Origin: Acidobacteriota bacterium
GTDB taxonomy: Bacteria; Acidobacteriota; Blastocatellia; Chloracidobacteriales; JADJPF01
Assembly (NCBI GenBank): GCA_016213785.1
Contig: JACQZQ010000113.1
Coordinates: 84,206 to 148,205 of the forward strand
DNA: 64,000 bases
Direction: 5' to 3'
Numbering within the stretch: the first letter of the stretch is position 1; each line of letters opens with the position of its first letter. A program made the position numbers and the translations under genes. This document shows positions 9,501-19,800 of the stretch, piece by piece. Under the pieces are notes generated by a model. That model worked only from the letters and a program-made list of their open reading frames with translations, made no database searches and was not told the origin of the DNA.

Positions 9501-9540
9501 AGCTCTAGCTAGCTCTAACTCGCTCTAACTCGCTCTAACT
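9501..9540. repeat. Four tandem 10-bp repeats
   Basis: Four adjoining decamers, AGCTCTAGCT, AGCTCTAACT, CGCTCTAACT and CGCTCTAACT, lie between the convergent ends of the unknown gene and ruvB. The unit length matches one DNA helical turn. No hairpin terminator is seen in this gap. Confidence 0.85.
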
Positions 9541-9565
9541 ACTTCCATAATTTATAATTAAATTT

Positions 9566-10612
9566 CTAATAAGGTAATTTTCCTTGAGTATCATCTAATA
9601 AAAAAGGTAGATCTAATCCCATATGAGTATAAGCTGCTGGAGTTGCAGTTCTACCGCGTGGAGTACGATTAATAAAGCCTATTTGCATTAAATAAGGTTC
9701 TATCATTTCCTCAATAGCGTCTTTTTCTTCATTAATTGCTGCTGCTAGAGTGCTTATGCCTACAGGCCCGCCATTAAATTTATCTATAACGACAGATAAG
9801 TATTTTCTGTCTACTTCATCTAGTCCAAACTGATCTACTTCCATACGGTTAAGAGCATCTTTAGAGACATCTAAAGTTATAATTCCATTATATAGAACTT
9901 CTGCCACATCTCTAACACGTCTTAATAGACGGTTTGCAATACGAGGTGTACCTCGCGCTCTTCTAGCTATTTCTCTTGCTCCTTGGCTTTCAATTCCTGC
10001 ATTAATAATACTGGCAGATCTTTCTATGATTGTGCAAAGATCATCTTCAGTATAAAAGTCTAAGTGCATATTTATACCAAAACGACCCCTTAAAGGGGCT
10101 GTAACTAGCCCTGCACGAGTTGTTGCACCAACTAGAGTAAATTTAGGTAAATCTATTTTTATAGAGCGTGCTGAAGGGCCTTGACCAATAATGATATCTA
10201 GTTGGAAGTCTTCCATTGCAGGATAGAGGATTTCTTCTACAGCAGGGCTTAGACGGTGGATTTCATCAATAAATAAAACATCACCTTCTTGTAAATTAGT
10301 TAGAATTGCTGCTAAATCTCCAGATTTTTCAATTACTGGCCCTGAAGTAGATTTAACTTGTACATTCATTTCGTTTGCAACAATGGTTGCAAGAGTTGTT
10401 TTACCAAGTCCTGGTGGGCCATGAAGTAAGACATGATCTAGGGATTCTCCTCTTCTACAAGCGGCTTTAATAAAGATTTCTAGATTTTCTGTAACTCTTT
10501 GTTGTCCAATATATTCACGTAGTTTTTGAGGACGTAAGGATTTTTCAAAACTCTCTTCTTCAGTTAAAAGGCTTTTTGCCAGTACTCCTGATTCTGAAAC
10601 ATTTTTTTTCAT
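9566..10612 (-). CDS. ruvB: RuvB, Holliday junction branch-migration ATPase
   Basis: The 348-residue protein is the hexameric AAA+ motor that works with RuvA and RuvC to migrate and resolve Holliday junctions. Family signatures are clear: the N-terminal segment [12 protein letters not shown], Walker A GPPGLGKT (65-72), Walker B DEIH (116-119), sensor-1 GATTRAG, and the C-terminal winged-helix domain ending in [12 protein letters not shown]. Length is standard. AGGGAG lies 12 nt before the ATG. ruvA and ruvC are not adjacent; the next minus-strand gene upstream is an ECF sigma factor, about 100 bp away. Confidence 0.98.
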   Translation of the reverse strand: MKKNVSESGVLAKSLLTEEESFEKSLRPQKLREYIGQQRVTENLEIFIKAACRRGESLDHVLLHGPPGLGKTTLATIVANEMNVQVKSTSGPVIEKSGDLAAILTNLQEGDVLFIDEIHRLSPAVEEILYPAMEDFQLDIIIGQGPSARSIKIDLPKFTLVGATTRAGLVTAPLRGRFGINMHLDFYTEDDLCTIIERSASIINAGIESQGAREIARRARGTPRIANRLLRRVRDVAEVLYNGIITLDVSKDALNRMEVDQFGLDEVDRKYLSVVIDKFNGGPVGISTLAAAINEEKDAIEEMIEPYLMQIGFINRTPRGRTATPAAYTHMGLDLPFLLDDTQGKLPY

Positions 10613-10714
10613 TTTAAGCTAAACTCCCTAAAAGTTAAGTTAGTCTAGCGAAATGCTGGCGAAAAGTCAAAGGTTTTTAGTCTTTTAAGTAAGTTTTCTA
10701 GGAAGGAGGTTTAA

Positions 10715-11302
10715 TTAAATATTTTTCTTTAATTCATTATAAAGCCACATTTTAGCTATTCTCCATTCTCGCATAACTGTAATAGCTGCAATATCTAAAG
10801 CTTTAGCAGTTTCTTCAACCGAAAGACCTGCAAAAAATCGTAGTTCAACAATTTGGCTTTGTCGTGCATCTAGTTGGGCAAGACGACTTAGCGCATCATC
10901 TAAAACTATTAAGTCAACTCCTTGTTGGTCAGATAGGTTAACTACTTCATCAATAGAGACTTTTATCATATCGCCGCCTCTTTTATCAGCAGTTCGACTC
11001 CGAGCATGATCTACTAGTACTCGCCGCATCATTTGAGCCGCAACTCCATAGAATTGGGCGCGATTTTGCCAGGAAATATCTTTTTGATTAATAAGTTTTA
11101 AGTAAATTTCATTAACTAATGCAGTAGGTTGTAAGGTATGATCTCGTCGCTCATAACGTAAATAATTAGCTGCACGAGAATGCAGTTCTTGGTAAACCAA
11201 ATTTAGTAATTTAGAATGTGCCTCTGTATCTCCTGTAGTCCATTTATTGAGTAATTCTGTTACATCTTCTGGTTCTTGATTCTTAAATACAGAATCTTCC
11301 AT
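10715..11302 (-). CDS. ECF sigma factor, TIGR02999/Sigma70_ECF type
   Basis: The 195-residue protein matches the Sigma70_ECF/TIGR02999 group that is expanded in Acidobacteriota and Planctomycetota. Region 2 includes YQELHSRAANYLRYERRDHT, then LQPTALVNEIYLKL and the hallmark AAQMMRRVLVDHARSR. Region 4 is LDARQSQIVELRFFAGLSVEETAKAL with a helix-turn-helix near residues 155-185. These sigma factors usually lack a conventional anti-sigma partner gene, and none is adjacent here. AAGGAA precedes the ATG. The gene diverges from the pilus operon across a 586-bp region containing phased repeats, so it may act on that region or on itself, but this is not shown by the sequence. Confidence 0.92.
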   Translation of the reverse strand: MEDSVFKNQEPEDVTELLNKWTTGDTEAHSKLLNLVYQELHSRAANYLRYERRDHTLQPTALVNEIYLKLINQKDISWQNRAQFYGVAAQMMRRVLVDHARSRTADKRGGDMIKVSIDEVVNLSDQQGVDLIVLDDALSRLAQLDARQSQIVELRFFAGLSVEETAKALDIAAITVMREWRIAKMWLYNELKKNI

Positions 11303-11888
11303 AGCCTATTATTCCTTATTAATGGTTTTAATTAATGGATTTGATTTACCAACATATTAATACATTAACATTCATTAACATTAAAGAGTTTAATTTTACT
11401 TGATTTTATTTGACTCTTAATAAATTCTATCATTTAGGGAATTCATATGTTATTAAATTTACCAGTTTCTCTGTAAGAAAAACTTACAGTAACAAAAGCT
11501 TTTTATATTCTCAATTAGAGTTAGGCCAAGAATAAATATAAACTCTAATGCAATCTCACTTATTAGCCTTTGTGGTTTCTAAAAGGGGCTAAGTAACCTG
11601 TTTTACTATTTAGCACGTTGGTGTAAAATAGCAAATCTGTCAATTTTGGCAAGTTCGCCACTTTTGACAATCTCTTATCTGCCAAAAATGGCAGTAAAAT
11701 GACAGTAGGTAGTTAAACGATTTTAATAATAGATCAAAAATTTTTATAACTAATTGAAAAACAAATGATTTTTATAGTATGGGGATCTCTATTTTATTTA
11801 TTTTATTATGGCATAATTATTTCTTTAATATATTACATTCAAAATCAACCCCCAAAATTTGTTTTAATTTAAGTAAGGATTTATTGTT
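11303..11888. other. Divergent control region between ECF sigma factor and pilus operon
   Basis: No gene is seen in these 586 bp. The flanks are very A+T-rich. The central part, 11638-11704, carries a phased array of TGNCA pentamers listed separately. I see no convincing pair of -35 and -10 boxes at ordinary spacing on either strand. Confidence 0.6.
11638..11704. promoter_or_regulatory. Phased array of TGNCA pentamers, probable operator
   Basis: The pentamers TGTCA, TGGCA, CGCCA and TGACA begin at 11638, 11647, 11656 and 11665, exactly 9 bp apart. TGCCA and TGGCA begin at 11680 and 11689, again 9 bp apart, and a further TGACA begins at 11700. Within the array TGTCAA-N3-TGGC-N6-GCCA-N3-TTGACA is a dyad (11638-11669), and CTGCCA-AAAA-TGGCAG (11679-11694) is a perfect palindrome. 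The layout looks like a binding site for an oligomeric regulator; the protein is unknown. Confidence 0.55.
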
Positions 11889-13403
11889 ATGGTTAATCTT
11901 TTTAGCAAAACAAGGTCAATTTTAGCAATTGACTTAAGCAATGACCTTTTAACTAAAGTAGCTTTAGTTGCTAGTGATGGCGAGCGTTTTTCTTTAGAAG
12001 GTTGGGATTATTACTCGGAACAAAATAATGGTAATACAGATTTCCTACAAAACTTTAAGCCAGAAGCAGTTACAGTTGCTTTAAGTGATGCTCATACATT
12101 ATGTTTTGCTGTTCCTGATCTTACAAGCTTTAATTTAGAAATGGAAAAACGTAAACGAGGGCTTTCAGTACAAACCCAATATTCTGACTTCTTAAAAATC
12201 TCTAATAGCTCAATACTTGCTGCTGTTCATAAGGATATGGCAGAAGAAGTATTGAAAAGTGTAAGAGACACATTTCCTAACATCCCTAAAGTCTCCATTA
12301 ATCATTCAATGGCAGCCTTATTTTATATTTACTTACGTAGCTATCGCCCTCAACCTGAAATTCGTACTGCAATAGTACATTGGGCAGGAAATGTTGTTTC
12401 TATTTTAGTAGCTCAAACAGAGATTCCTATTTGGGAAGGATCTATAGATTTGAAAACTGAAGATAGAGAAGAAGCTTATTCAGAAATCTCTGCTCTGCTG
12501 CAAAGTGCAAATGAAAAACTTTCTGCTTCACAATATAACTTAATCTTATTAGCAGGAGATTGTGATGGCAATGATCTAAGAAAAATGCGTAATTTTGCTG
12601 ATCAAGTAGAACTAATTTCACCTTATCGTAATGGGGCATTTGAACTTGGGCGAGGCCTAGGTACACGTCGTAAAGAAGCTCAAGTAGATGGCTATCAACT
12701 TGCTGTAGCTATTGGTTGTGCTGGAATGTTATTAGAGGGTGTGGGTCTAAATTTAGCTGATACAGATGTAGAAATTTATAATGAACTTCCAATGGAAAGA
12801 ATTATAGAAGTTGAACAAACAGTTATTAATATGGTATCTACAAAAGTAAAGGCTGCTATTAAAAAAACTGTGCCGCTACTCTTAGAACAAGCTCAACTAC
12901 TTGTTGCTGGGCTAATTATTGCGATAGGGCTTTTTGGATATCGTTTCTATAATAATTATCAAGAGGAACTTAAACTTTCCCAAGAAATTCTTAAAGAGGA
13001 AACTCGTGCAAATGAGCTTGCAGATATTCGCACTAAATATGATGAATATAATAGAAAAATAAAAACTATTAAAGAACGCTCTATTGCTATAGGTGAAATT
13101 GCCAAAGAACAACTTATTGTTAGAACTGTCTTAAAGGAAATTGACTCACGTATCCCTAAAGGAATTGTTTTTAGTGAACTTACTATTGAAGATAGGACAG
13201 TTAGAGTTAGAGGCTATGCACCAGATAAATTAGCAGTTTTTGATTTTGCTAAAAAAATAGGCACAAGCATAAATCTATTTGCTGATGTCATCCCAACATA
13301 TGATGATAAAACTAATATAGGTAATTATGAAATTACTTTTAGATATATAGGTGAAATACCTATTAATAATTTTTCAGCAGTTACAATAAATGGAAATAAA
13401 TAA
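11889..13403 (+). CDS. PilM-PilN fusion, type IV pilus inner-membrane assembly protein
   Basis: The 504-residue protein joins two components that are usually separate. Residues 1 to about 300 are an actin/FtsA-like PilM domain, starting with SILAIDLSNDLLTKVAL; its nucleotide motifs look degraded (HWAG where a D-x-G phosphate loop is expected, and LLAGDCDG for the adenosine motif). A membrane helix (LLVAGLIIAIGLFGYRFY) follows at about 337-355, then a coiled coil and a PilN-like ferredoxin-fold domain (IPKGIVFSELTIEDRTVRVRG near 420-440). PilM and PilN form the cytoplasmic-to-periplasmic alignment platform of type IV pili and type II secretion systems. It starts a pilMN-pilO-pilB operon; pilO begins 28 bp downstream. 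AAGGA precedes the ATG. Confidence 0.83.
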   Translation: MVNLFSKTRSILAIDLSNDLLTKVALVASDGERFSLEGWDYYSEQNNGNTDFLQNFKPEAVTVALSDAHTLCFAVPDLTSFNLEMEKRKRGLSVQTQYSDFLKISNSSILAAVHKDMAEEVLKSVRDTFPNIPKVSINHSMAALFYIYLRSYRPQPEIRTAIVHWAGNVVSILVAQTEIPIWEGSIDLKTEDREEAYSEISALLQSANEKLSASQYNLILLAGDCDGNDLRKMRNFADQVELISPYRNGAFELGRGLGTRRKEAQVDGYQLAVAIGCAGMLLEGVGLNLADTDVEIYNELPMERIIEVEQTVINMVSTKVKAAIKKTVPLLLEQAQLLVAGLIIAIGLFGYRFYNNYQEELKLSQEILKEETRANELADIRTKYDEYNRKIKTIKERSIAIGEIAKEQLIVRTVLKEIDSRIPKGIVFSELTIEDRTVRVRGYAPDKLAVFDFAKKIGTSINLFADVIPTYDDKTNIGNYEITFRYIGEIPINNFSAVTINGNK

Positions 13404-13431
13404 TAAAAAACAATTAGAAATGAGGTAAAAA

Positions 13432-14100
13432 ATGGCTAGAGAAAAAGAAAATAAACTTAATGGAATAGTAGCAGCAATTATAGCAGCATTAATTATTATC
13501 TATGGGTCTTATGAAGTATCTAATATTTATTATTTTCAACCTGAAATGGAAGCCCGCTTAAAAGAACAACTAAAACTTGATGGCTTAAGAAATAATAATA
13601 ATGAAAGTGAAAGAATTAAAGCTAATGCTAGTGAACTAGAACAATCCTTAGCAAAAGCTGAAACTCAATTTAGTTCGCTAACTCCTTTAGTTCCAACACA
13701 AGGAGAATTGCCACAAATACAAGATGGCTTAGCTAAAAAAGCCTCTGAACGAGATCTAAAATTTGACTTTTTTACACGTGCTGGAGAACCTAAACCAATA
13801 GGTTCTATGCTAGAAATTCCACTTAAGGTAGATGTAGTTGGCTATTATGATAGTATTGGCCGTTATGTTGAAGAATTTTCTCGTTTTGAACGCTTATTAA
13901 AAGTAAACTCTATAACAATGAGACTAGAAAAAGCTCCTATTCCTAGTACTTCTAACTCTACTAACTTAAGTACTTTAGATCCTCAAACTCAACAAATGAT
14001 CGCAGCAACTCAAGGCGCAATGGTAACAATGTTTCGCGGAACTATAAGTTTTTCTGCCTATGTAAGTAAAGAAAAACCTTCTTCTAAAGAAGTTAATTAG
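13432..14100 (+). CDS. pilO: PilO-like pilus assembly protein
   Basis: A 222-residue bitopic inner-membrane protein with a membrane helix at residues 11-29 (IVAAIIAALIIIYGSYEVS), a coiled coil at about 38-80, and a periplasmic ferredoxin-like domain with the PilO pattern LVPTQGELPQI and VDVVGYYDSIGRYVEEFSRF. PilO pairs with the PilN domain, here supplied by the preceding fused gene. The C-terminal tail beyond residue 165 is Ser/Thr-rich and longer than a bare domain. Position between pilMN and pilB supports the call. No pilP or pilQ gene follows, so the outer-membrane part of the machine must be encoded elsewhere. Confidence 0.82.
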   Translation: MAREKENKLNGIVAAIIAALIIIYGSYEVSNIYYFQPEMEARLKEQLKLDGLRNNNNESERIKANASELEQSLAKAETQFSSLTPLVPTQGELPQIQDGLAKKASERDLKFDFFTRAGEPKPIGSMLEIPLKVDVVGYYDSIGRYVEEFSRFERLLKVNSITMRLEKAPIPSTSNSTNLSTLDPQTQQMIAATQGAMVTMFRGTISFSAYVSKEKPSSKEVN

Positions 14101-14134
14101 CTTAAAAAATTTAGAAAAACCTAGGAGAAAACTT

Positions 14135-16120
14135 ATGGCTTTATTTGATAAATTTAGACGAACACCACAACCTACTAAAGCAGAAAATAAATCTCAAGCC
14201 AATAATAATTTAAATAAATTAACTTCTGCGCTTCGCCGTGATTCTGTTCAAGTAGAGGATACAACTAACCCATCAGCACCTCTTATACCAGCATTTGACC
14301 CTAATGCTTATGATGATGAACTCTCTATTCCAAGCCTTTCACCTGAAGCCTCAATGTATAAAACAGAAAGAATTATGGTTGATGGGCAAGAAATGTTTTT
14401 TGATAGATCTAAACTCTACAATATTGAGGATGAAATTTTAGCCCTAGTCGATCCTAAATTCGCTAAAGAGCAAATTTTAATACCAGTTGAGCGACATGGT
14501 AATGTTATTACGGTGCTTTGTGCTAGTAAGCAATCTCAGCGTGTTGCTGAACATATTCTTTCAGGACAACATAAAAGTTTACAGTTTAAGTTTATTTTTT
14601 CTACTGAAGAAATAATTCAATCTGCTATTGAGTGTCATTACTTACGACGTGATCTACGTATTAATGAAGAGCAAAGAACTGAGCGCTACCGTCAGCTTTC
14701 TTCTCAAATTAAACAAGTTGCTACAGAACGTCGTCAGCGTAAACACTTAGTTTTTTCCACTGGTTCACGCCAATTTAGTCATAATGATAGCGCTTTAAGA
14801 GAATTAATAGAAAATCTTCTTTGTGATGGGCATTGGGCTAGAGCAACTGACATAGATATAGATCTTTTTCATTTAGACCCTAAATCAGGAGGTTATGAAA
14901 AAAGCCGTGAATTAATGGTCTGTAGAATTCGTGTTGATGGTGAATACCAAACCATTCATGAAGAGCCTATGGAACTAGAAAAATATGAACGTATTCCTCA
15001 AGTCTTAAAAATTTACGCTGGCTTAGACCCTAATAATACTTGGGATGGTCAATCTGGCGTAATTCGCCCTACATTAACTTATGCTACAAGAGAATCGCCT
15101 GTTGAATTTCGTGTTAACTTTATTCCAGGAGGCGATGATCGTGGCGAGTCAATATCAATTCGTTTACAAGAAAAAGATAACTTTGTTTTTACTTTAGATA
15201 AAATTGGGCTACTTCCTTTTCAAGAAGAAATATTTCACGATGAAATGATGATGCTTACTGATGGAATGATTGTTTTTTGTGGCCCAGTAAATAAAGGTAA
15301 AAACACTACAATGGTTTGCTTAATCAAAGAGTTTCAACAAAAATTTTCCACCAAAAAAATTGTCACTGTAGAAGACCCACCAGAATTTAACCTCCCTTAT
15401 GTAACGCAAATCGGTGTTAGCCGTAAACGTGTTGATGAAAACTCAGGTAATGGAGAAAAAAGAGGCTTTCATTACTACTTGACACATATCTTAAGACATA
15501 ATCCTGATATTATTGTAATAGGCGAAGTTCGTGAACCAGAACCAGCGCAAATGGCTATAGAAACAGCAGGAATTGGTCATCTTGTCCTAACTACTATGCA
15601 CACTTCCAACACAATTGAGTCTATTGATCGCTTAAGAAATTTTGCAATTGAAAACTATAAAATTGCTGGCTCATTAAAATTTGTTGTTGCACAACGCTTA
15701 GTAAAACGTATTTGCTCAGAATGTACTAGAGTCCCTGATGATGAACTACCAAAAATCCCTCGACTTCAAGAATATATTGAAAAAATTTCTTGGAACTACC
15801 AAATACAGTTTATTAAAGGCAGTGGATATAATGCACGTGGTCAAGAATGTATGGTTTGTCGGGGTACAGGTTTTCATGGTCGTGTTGGTATTTATGAAGT
15901 CCTACAAATTACTCGTCAAATCCGCTCTTTAATTAATCAATCTGCAACCCCCGATCAAGTTCGTGAACAAGCCTTAAAACAAGGGTTTAGATCTCTTTGG
16001 TCAATAGGGTTAGAAAGAGTTTTATTAGGTGATACTACTTTAGGGCAAATTATTTATCATATTGGTAGACCTGATCCTTACCTAGAAGGCTTACCTGAGG
16101 AAATAGATATAGATACATAA
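14135..16120 (+). CDS. pilB: PilB/GspE-type pilus assembly ATPase with atypical Walker A
   Basis: A 661-residue hexameric extension ATPase of type IV pili or type II secretion. An N-terminal MshEN/GspE-N-like domain lies at about 95-170. The motor core has the Asp box TVEDPPEF (411-418), Walker B NPDIIVIGE (456-464), His box TMHTSNT (487-493) and two zinc-binding Cys pairs, C527/C530 and C572/C575. The Walker A motif is GPVNKGKN followed by TT (383-392): the Ser/Thr that coordinates Mg2+ is Asn390. Whether the flanking Thr compensates is unknown. It is the last gene of the pilMN-pilO-pilB operon, with AGGAG before the ATG and a strong terminator after it. Confidence 0.9.
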   Translation: MALFDKFRRTPQPTKAENKSQANNNLNKLTSALRRDSVQVEDTTNPSAPLIPAFDPNAYDDELSIPSLSPEASMYKTERIMVDGQEMFFDRSKLYNIEDEILALVDPKFAKEQILIPVERHGNVITVLCASKQSQRVAEHILSGQHKSLQFKFIFSTEEIIQSAIECHYLRRDLRINEEQRTERYRQLSSQIKQVATERRQRKHLVFSTGSRQFSHNDSALRELIENLLCDGHWARATDIDIDLFHLDPKSGGYEKSRELMVCRIRVDGEYQTIHEEPMELEKYERIPQVLKIYAGLDPNNTWDGQSGVIRPTLTYATRESPVEFRVNFIPGGDDRGESISIRLQEKDNFVFTLDKIGLLPFQEEIFHDEMMMLTDGMIVFCGPVNKGKNTTMVCLIKEFQQKFSTKKIVTVEDPPEFNLPYVTQIGVSRKRVDENSGNGEKRGFHYYLTHILRHNPDIIVIGEVREPEPAQMAIETAGIGHLVLTTMHTSNTIESIDRLRNFAIENYKIAGSLKFVVAQRLVKRICSECTRVPDDELPKIPRLQEYIEKISWNYQIQFIKGSGYNARGQECMVCRGTGFHGRVGIYEVLQITRQIRSLINQSATPDQVREQALKQGFRSLWSIGLERVLLGDTTLGQIIYHIGRPDPYLEGLPEEIDIDT

Positions 16121-16133
16121 TTTTATAAGGATA

Positions 16134-16170
16134 ACTTAAGTCGTTAGCAAGTATTTCTAATGACTTAAGT
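16134..16170 (+). terminator. Terminator of the pilus operon
   Basis: ACTTAAGTCGTTAG (16134-16147) pairs with CTAATGACTTAAGT (16157-16170) over 14 bp with one G-U pair and a 9-nt loop, followed by AGTTTT and directly by the exonuclease ATG at 16177. Confidence 0.75.
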
Positions 16171-16176
16171 AGTTTT

Positions 16177-16734
16177 ATGAGACAAGAAATATATATAAGT
16201 ACTGATGTAGAAACAGATGGGCCAATTCCTGGTATAAACTCAATGCTTAGTTTTGGGTCGGCGGCTTATTTAGCAAATAAAACTTTAGTTAGTACTTTTT
16301 CTGCAAATCTAGAAACCCTTCCCGAAGCTTCGCCAAACCCAAACACAATGGCTTGGTGGCAAACACAGCCTGATGCATGGAAAGCTTGCCGCAAAGACTT
16401 ACAAAAGCCTGAAATAGCAATGAAAAATTATGTTACATGGGTTAAATCCTTATTAGGTAAGCCAGTATTTGTAGCCTATCCTGCTGCTTTTGATTTCTTA
16501 TTTGTTTATTGGTATATGATTAGATTTACTGGGGAAAGCCCTTTTTCCCATTCTGCGCTTGATATAAAAACTTATGCAATGGCAATGTTAAAAAAAGATT
16601 ATAGAGATTCTACTAAGCGCAATATGCCTAAGCATTGGTTTGATAATTTTCCTCACACTCACCAAGCCCTAGATGATGCAATTGAACAAGGTGCATTATT
16701 TTGTAACATGCTAAAAGAAAATCAGCAGAAATGA
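16177..16734 (+). CDS. DEDDh-family 3'-5' exonuclease
   Basis: A 185-residue RNase H-fold exonuclease of the DnaQ-like DEDDh group. Exo I is [12 protein letters not shown] with Asp10 and Glu12. Exo II is near [13 protein letters not shown], where Asp is the metal ligand. Exo III is [13 protein letters not shown], providing His and Asp. It has no polymerase or helicase domain, so it is a stand-alone nuclease; RNA or DNA preference is unknown. Its ATG follows the pilus terminator by 6 nt and has no clear ribosome binding site other than the hairpin tail, so read-through from the pilus operon is possible. Confidence 0.85.
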   Translation: MRQEIYISTDVETDGPIPGINSMLSFGSAAYLANKTLVSTFSANLETLPEASPNPNTMAWWQTQPDAWKACRKDLQKPEIAMKNYVTWVKSLLGKPVFVAYPAAFDFLFVYWYMIRFTGESPFSHSALDIKTYAMAMLKKDYRDSTKRNMPKHWFDNFPHTHQALDDAIEQGALFCNMLKENQQK

Positions 16735-16742
16735 TTTTTATA

Positions 16743-16764
16743 GGATAAAGCTATGGTTTTATCC
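16743..16764 (+). terminator. Possible hairpin terminator after the exonuclease gene
   Basis: GGATAAA (16743-16749) pairs with TTTATCC (16758-16764), with an 8-nt loop. The T-run comes only about 10 nt later (GCTTTTTG), so this is a weaker call. Confidence 0.4.
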
Positions 16765-16856
16765 CTAGGGTTGCTTTTTGATCCTTCATCAAATAAAATT
16801 CTAATAAATTCTTCATTTATAATCCAAACCATATATTTATAAGGAGATAAGCTACT

Positions 16857-19800
16857 ATGGCCTTAAAAGGTGTTCGGCTGTTGGCAACGGCTGTGATCTT
16901 GGCTATTGTCTTGTTATATTCCAACCAGACTTATGCTCAGTCCAGTGGGGGTACTTCAGCATCAGTAACAGGGGTTGTTCGTGATAATCAACAAGCTGTT
17001 ATTGGCGGAGCTACTATAACAGCAAAAGATATTAGAACTAACCAAGTTAGAAAAGTAGTTACAGCAGAAGACGGTACGTTTTTAATCAATCAACTACCTG
17101 CTGGAGAATATGAAATTAAAGCTACTTCAGATGGTTTTACAGGTAAGATCTTTCAATCTACTTTAATTATAGGAACAACTAGTGTTTGTAATTTTGATTT
17201 ACAACCATCGGCAGTCAGCGATGTTGTGGTTGTTGAAGCCTCAGGTGGTATTTCTGTTGAAGGTCGTACAGAAAAAGCTACAAATATTGCTGTAGATGAG
17301 ATTAATAATCTTCCTATTAATCGCCGTGATTTTCTAGATTTTACTTTGACTACAGCAGGTGTAACACCTGATAGAGTATCTGCTACGGGTGCTGCTGCAA
17401 GCTCAGGGCTTTCTTTCAATGGGCAATCAGCACGTAATAATAATGTTAGTATTGATGGTCTTGATAATAATGAGCCTGGTAATGGAAGTGTACGTAGTAC
17501 TTTTAGCCAGGATGCTGTACAGGAATTTCAAGTTATAGGTGCTAATTCTTCTGCTGAATTTGGGCGTTCAATAGGAGGAGTTGTAAATATTGTTACTAAA
17601 GGCGGTTCTAATGAAATTCATGGAAGCCTTTATAATTATGTTCGTAACGACTCAACTAGCGCTAGGGATGCTTTTTCTGCATCAAAGCCTGAGTTTCGTC
17701 AATTTCAATTTGGTGCAACACTTGGTGGGCCAATAAAGAAAGATAAAGCTTTTTACTTTACTTCTTTTGAGCGTTTAACAATTAAACAGAATAATATTGT
17801 TACTATAAGCGACCAAGTAGTTAAATCCGTTCGCAAGCTAGGACTGCAAGCAAGTAACGGCCCAGTACCTTTTGCAGAAAATTCTTCTCGCTTTTTAGCA
17901 AGAGCAGATTTTCAAGTTAATCCTAATGATCGCTTAACTGTTCGCTACAACTATGCAGGTGTTTATAATGGAGCACTTCAAACCTTTGGGGGTGGAAGGG
18001 ATTCATCTGCTGCTGGTGTTTTAGATCTAAATGATAATAATATTGGAATTAGCAATACTTGGATTAACCCTACTAGTAGCATAATTTATGAAACCAGATT
18101 TCTTTTTACTAGACGTGATGTAGATCTAAATCCTGTTGATGCTAATGGCCCTTCATTAAATATTTTTACTGCTGGCGGTTTAGCTAATATTGGAAGAGAC
18201 CCACTACTACCACAAACTTCTTTGTCAAGATCCTATGAAATAGTAAATAACATTACCTTTAGTCGTGGAAAACATCAGATTAAAACAGGGTTTGATTTTA
18301 TTTTCCTAAGAATTCCTGATAAAAAAGTTTCTATCCCTGTCTTATTTGGGGGCTTAGCTATATTTACTCCCTTAGACTTCTCTCAAGCTTTAGGTATTCC
18401 AGGCTTGCCTGCTTTTTCAGCAGAACAGTTCTTAGATCCTAGTCTACGTACTCCCGCACAGCTTGCTTTTCTTACTGTAGCCGCCAATGCTTTACCAGCA
18501 CAATTTCCTGGTTTTCCTGCTGGGCTTCCACTAGCAAATTTACCAATTCCTGTTAGTTTCTTACAAGGTTTTGGTAATCCTGTTACTTCAGTAGGCTATG
18601 ATTATTACTCAGCTTTTGTACAAGATGATTTTCGTGTTAAGCCTAATTTGCTTATTAAAGCAGGCATTCGTTATGATCAAGAAAGAATTCGCTTTGCTCC
18701 TAAAAATAGCGGTAATTTTAGCCCTAGGCTTGCTTTCTTTTATAGACCTGGACAAAATGAACATCTTAGCCTTTTTGGTTCTTATGGTATCTACCATGTT
18801 TCTACACAGTTTTCTCCTGCTACCGTTACACAATTCTTAGATGGAAAAACTGTAGCAACTCCAGTTCTTCCATTCCCATTCTCAATACTTCCTTTTAATG
18901 CTCCTGGTCGTCGTTTTCCTTCAGGTGCTTCGGTTCCTCAAGGTGTTCCACTTATTCCACAACTGGCACGAGATACTCTACTTTCCAAAGACTTACGTAA
19001 TGGTTATGCTCAGCAAGTAAATTTTGGTGTAAACTATGTATTTAATGATAAATATGGTATCTCAGCTAGCTATCAAATGGTAAGAGGGTTAAAGATATTT
19101 TTAGCACGTAATATTAACCCCGTAGTTCGACCTGTTCCTAATGATCCTATTATGAGTGCAATTACTGGTAGAGCAAATCCTACTAGAGGAGAATTAATTA
19201 GTTTTGAAACCTCAGGCGATAGCTATTATCATGCTGGAACAGTGGCCTTTTTTGCTCGCCTTCCTAAACGCTTTTCTGTGTTAACTCATTTTACAGTTTC
19301 TAAAACTATTGATGATTATATTGATGCTTTACGTGTAGACATATTAGAGCTACAAAACCCCTTAGATTTTAAGTCAGAAAGAGCTTTATCTTTACAAGAT
19401 GTTAGAGGGCGTTTTGTTTTTTCTGGTAATTATGATACAGGATCGCTTAAGAACCCTTTCTTAAAAGATTTCCTATTTTCTTCAATTATTACTTTAAGTG
19501 CAGGGCAACCATTTAACTTACTAGTAGGAGCAGACTTAGATGGTAATGGTGATACTGCTGCACCAGCAGATAGACCTAATGGAATTGGTCGCAATGCTGG
19601 CCGAGGCGCAGGTTTTGCCTCAGTTGATATGCGTGTAGCTCGTACTATTACTGTTGGGGAAAAAGTTAAGCTTATTGGTTATTTTGAAGCTTTTAATGTC
19701 TTTAATAGATTAAATGTTAATGAAGTAAATAGAATCTTTCCACTAACACCAAATGGATTTAACTTAACGCCTCAAGAAGATGGACGTTTTACAGCAACTC

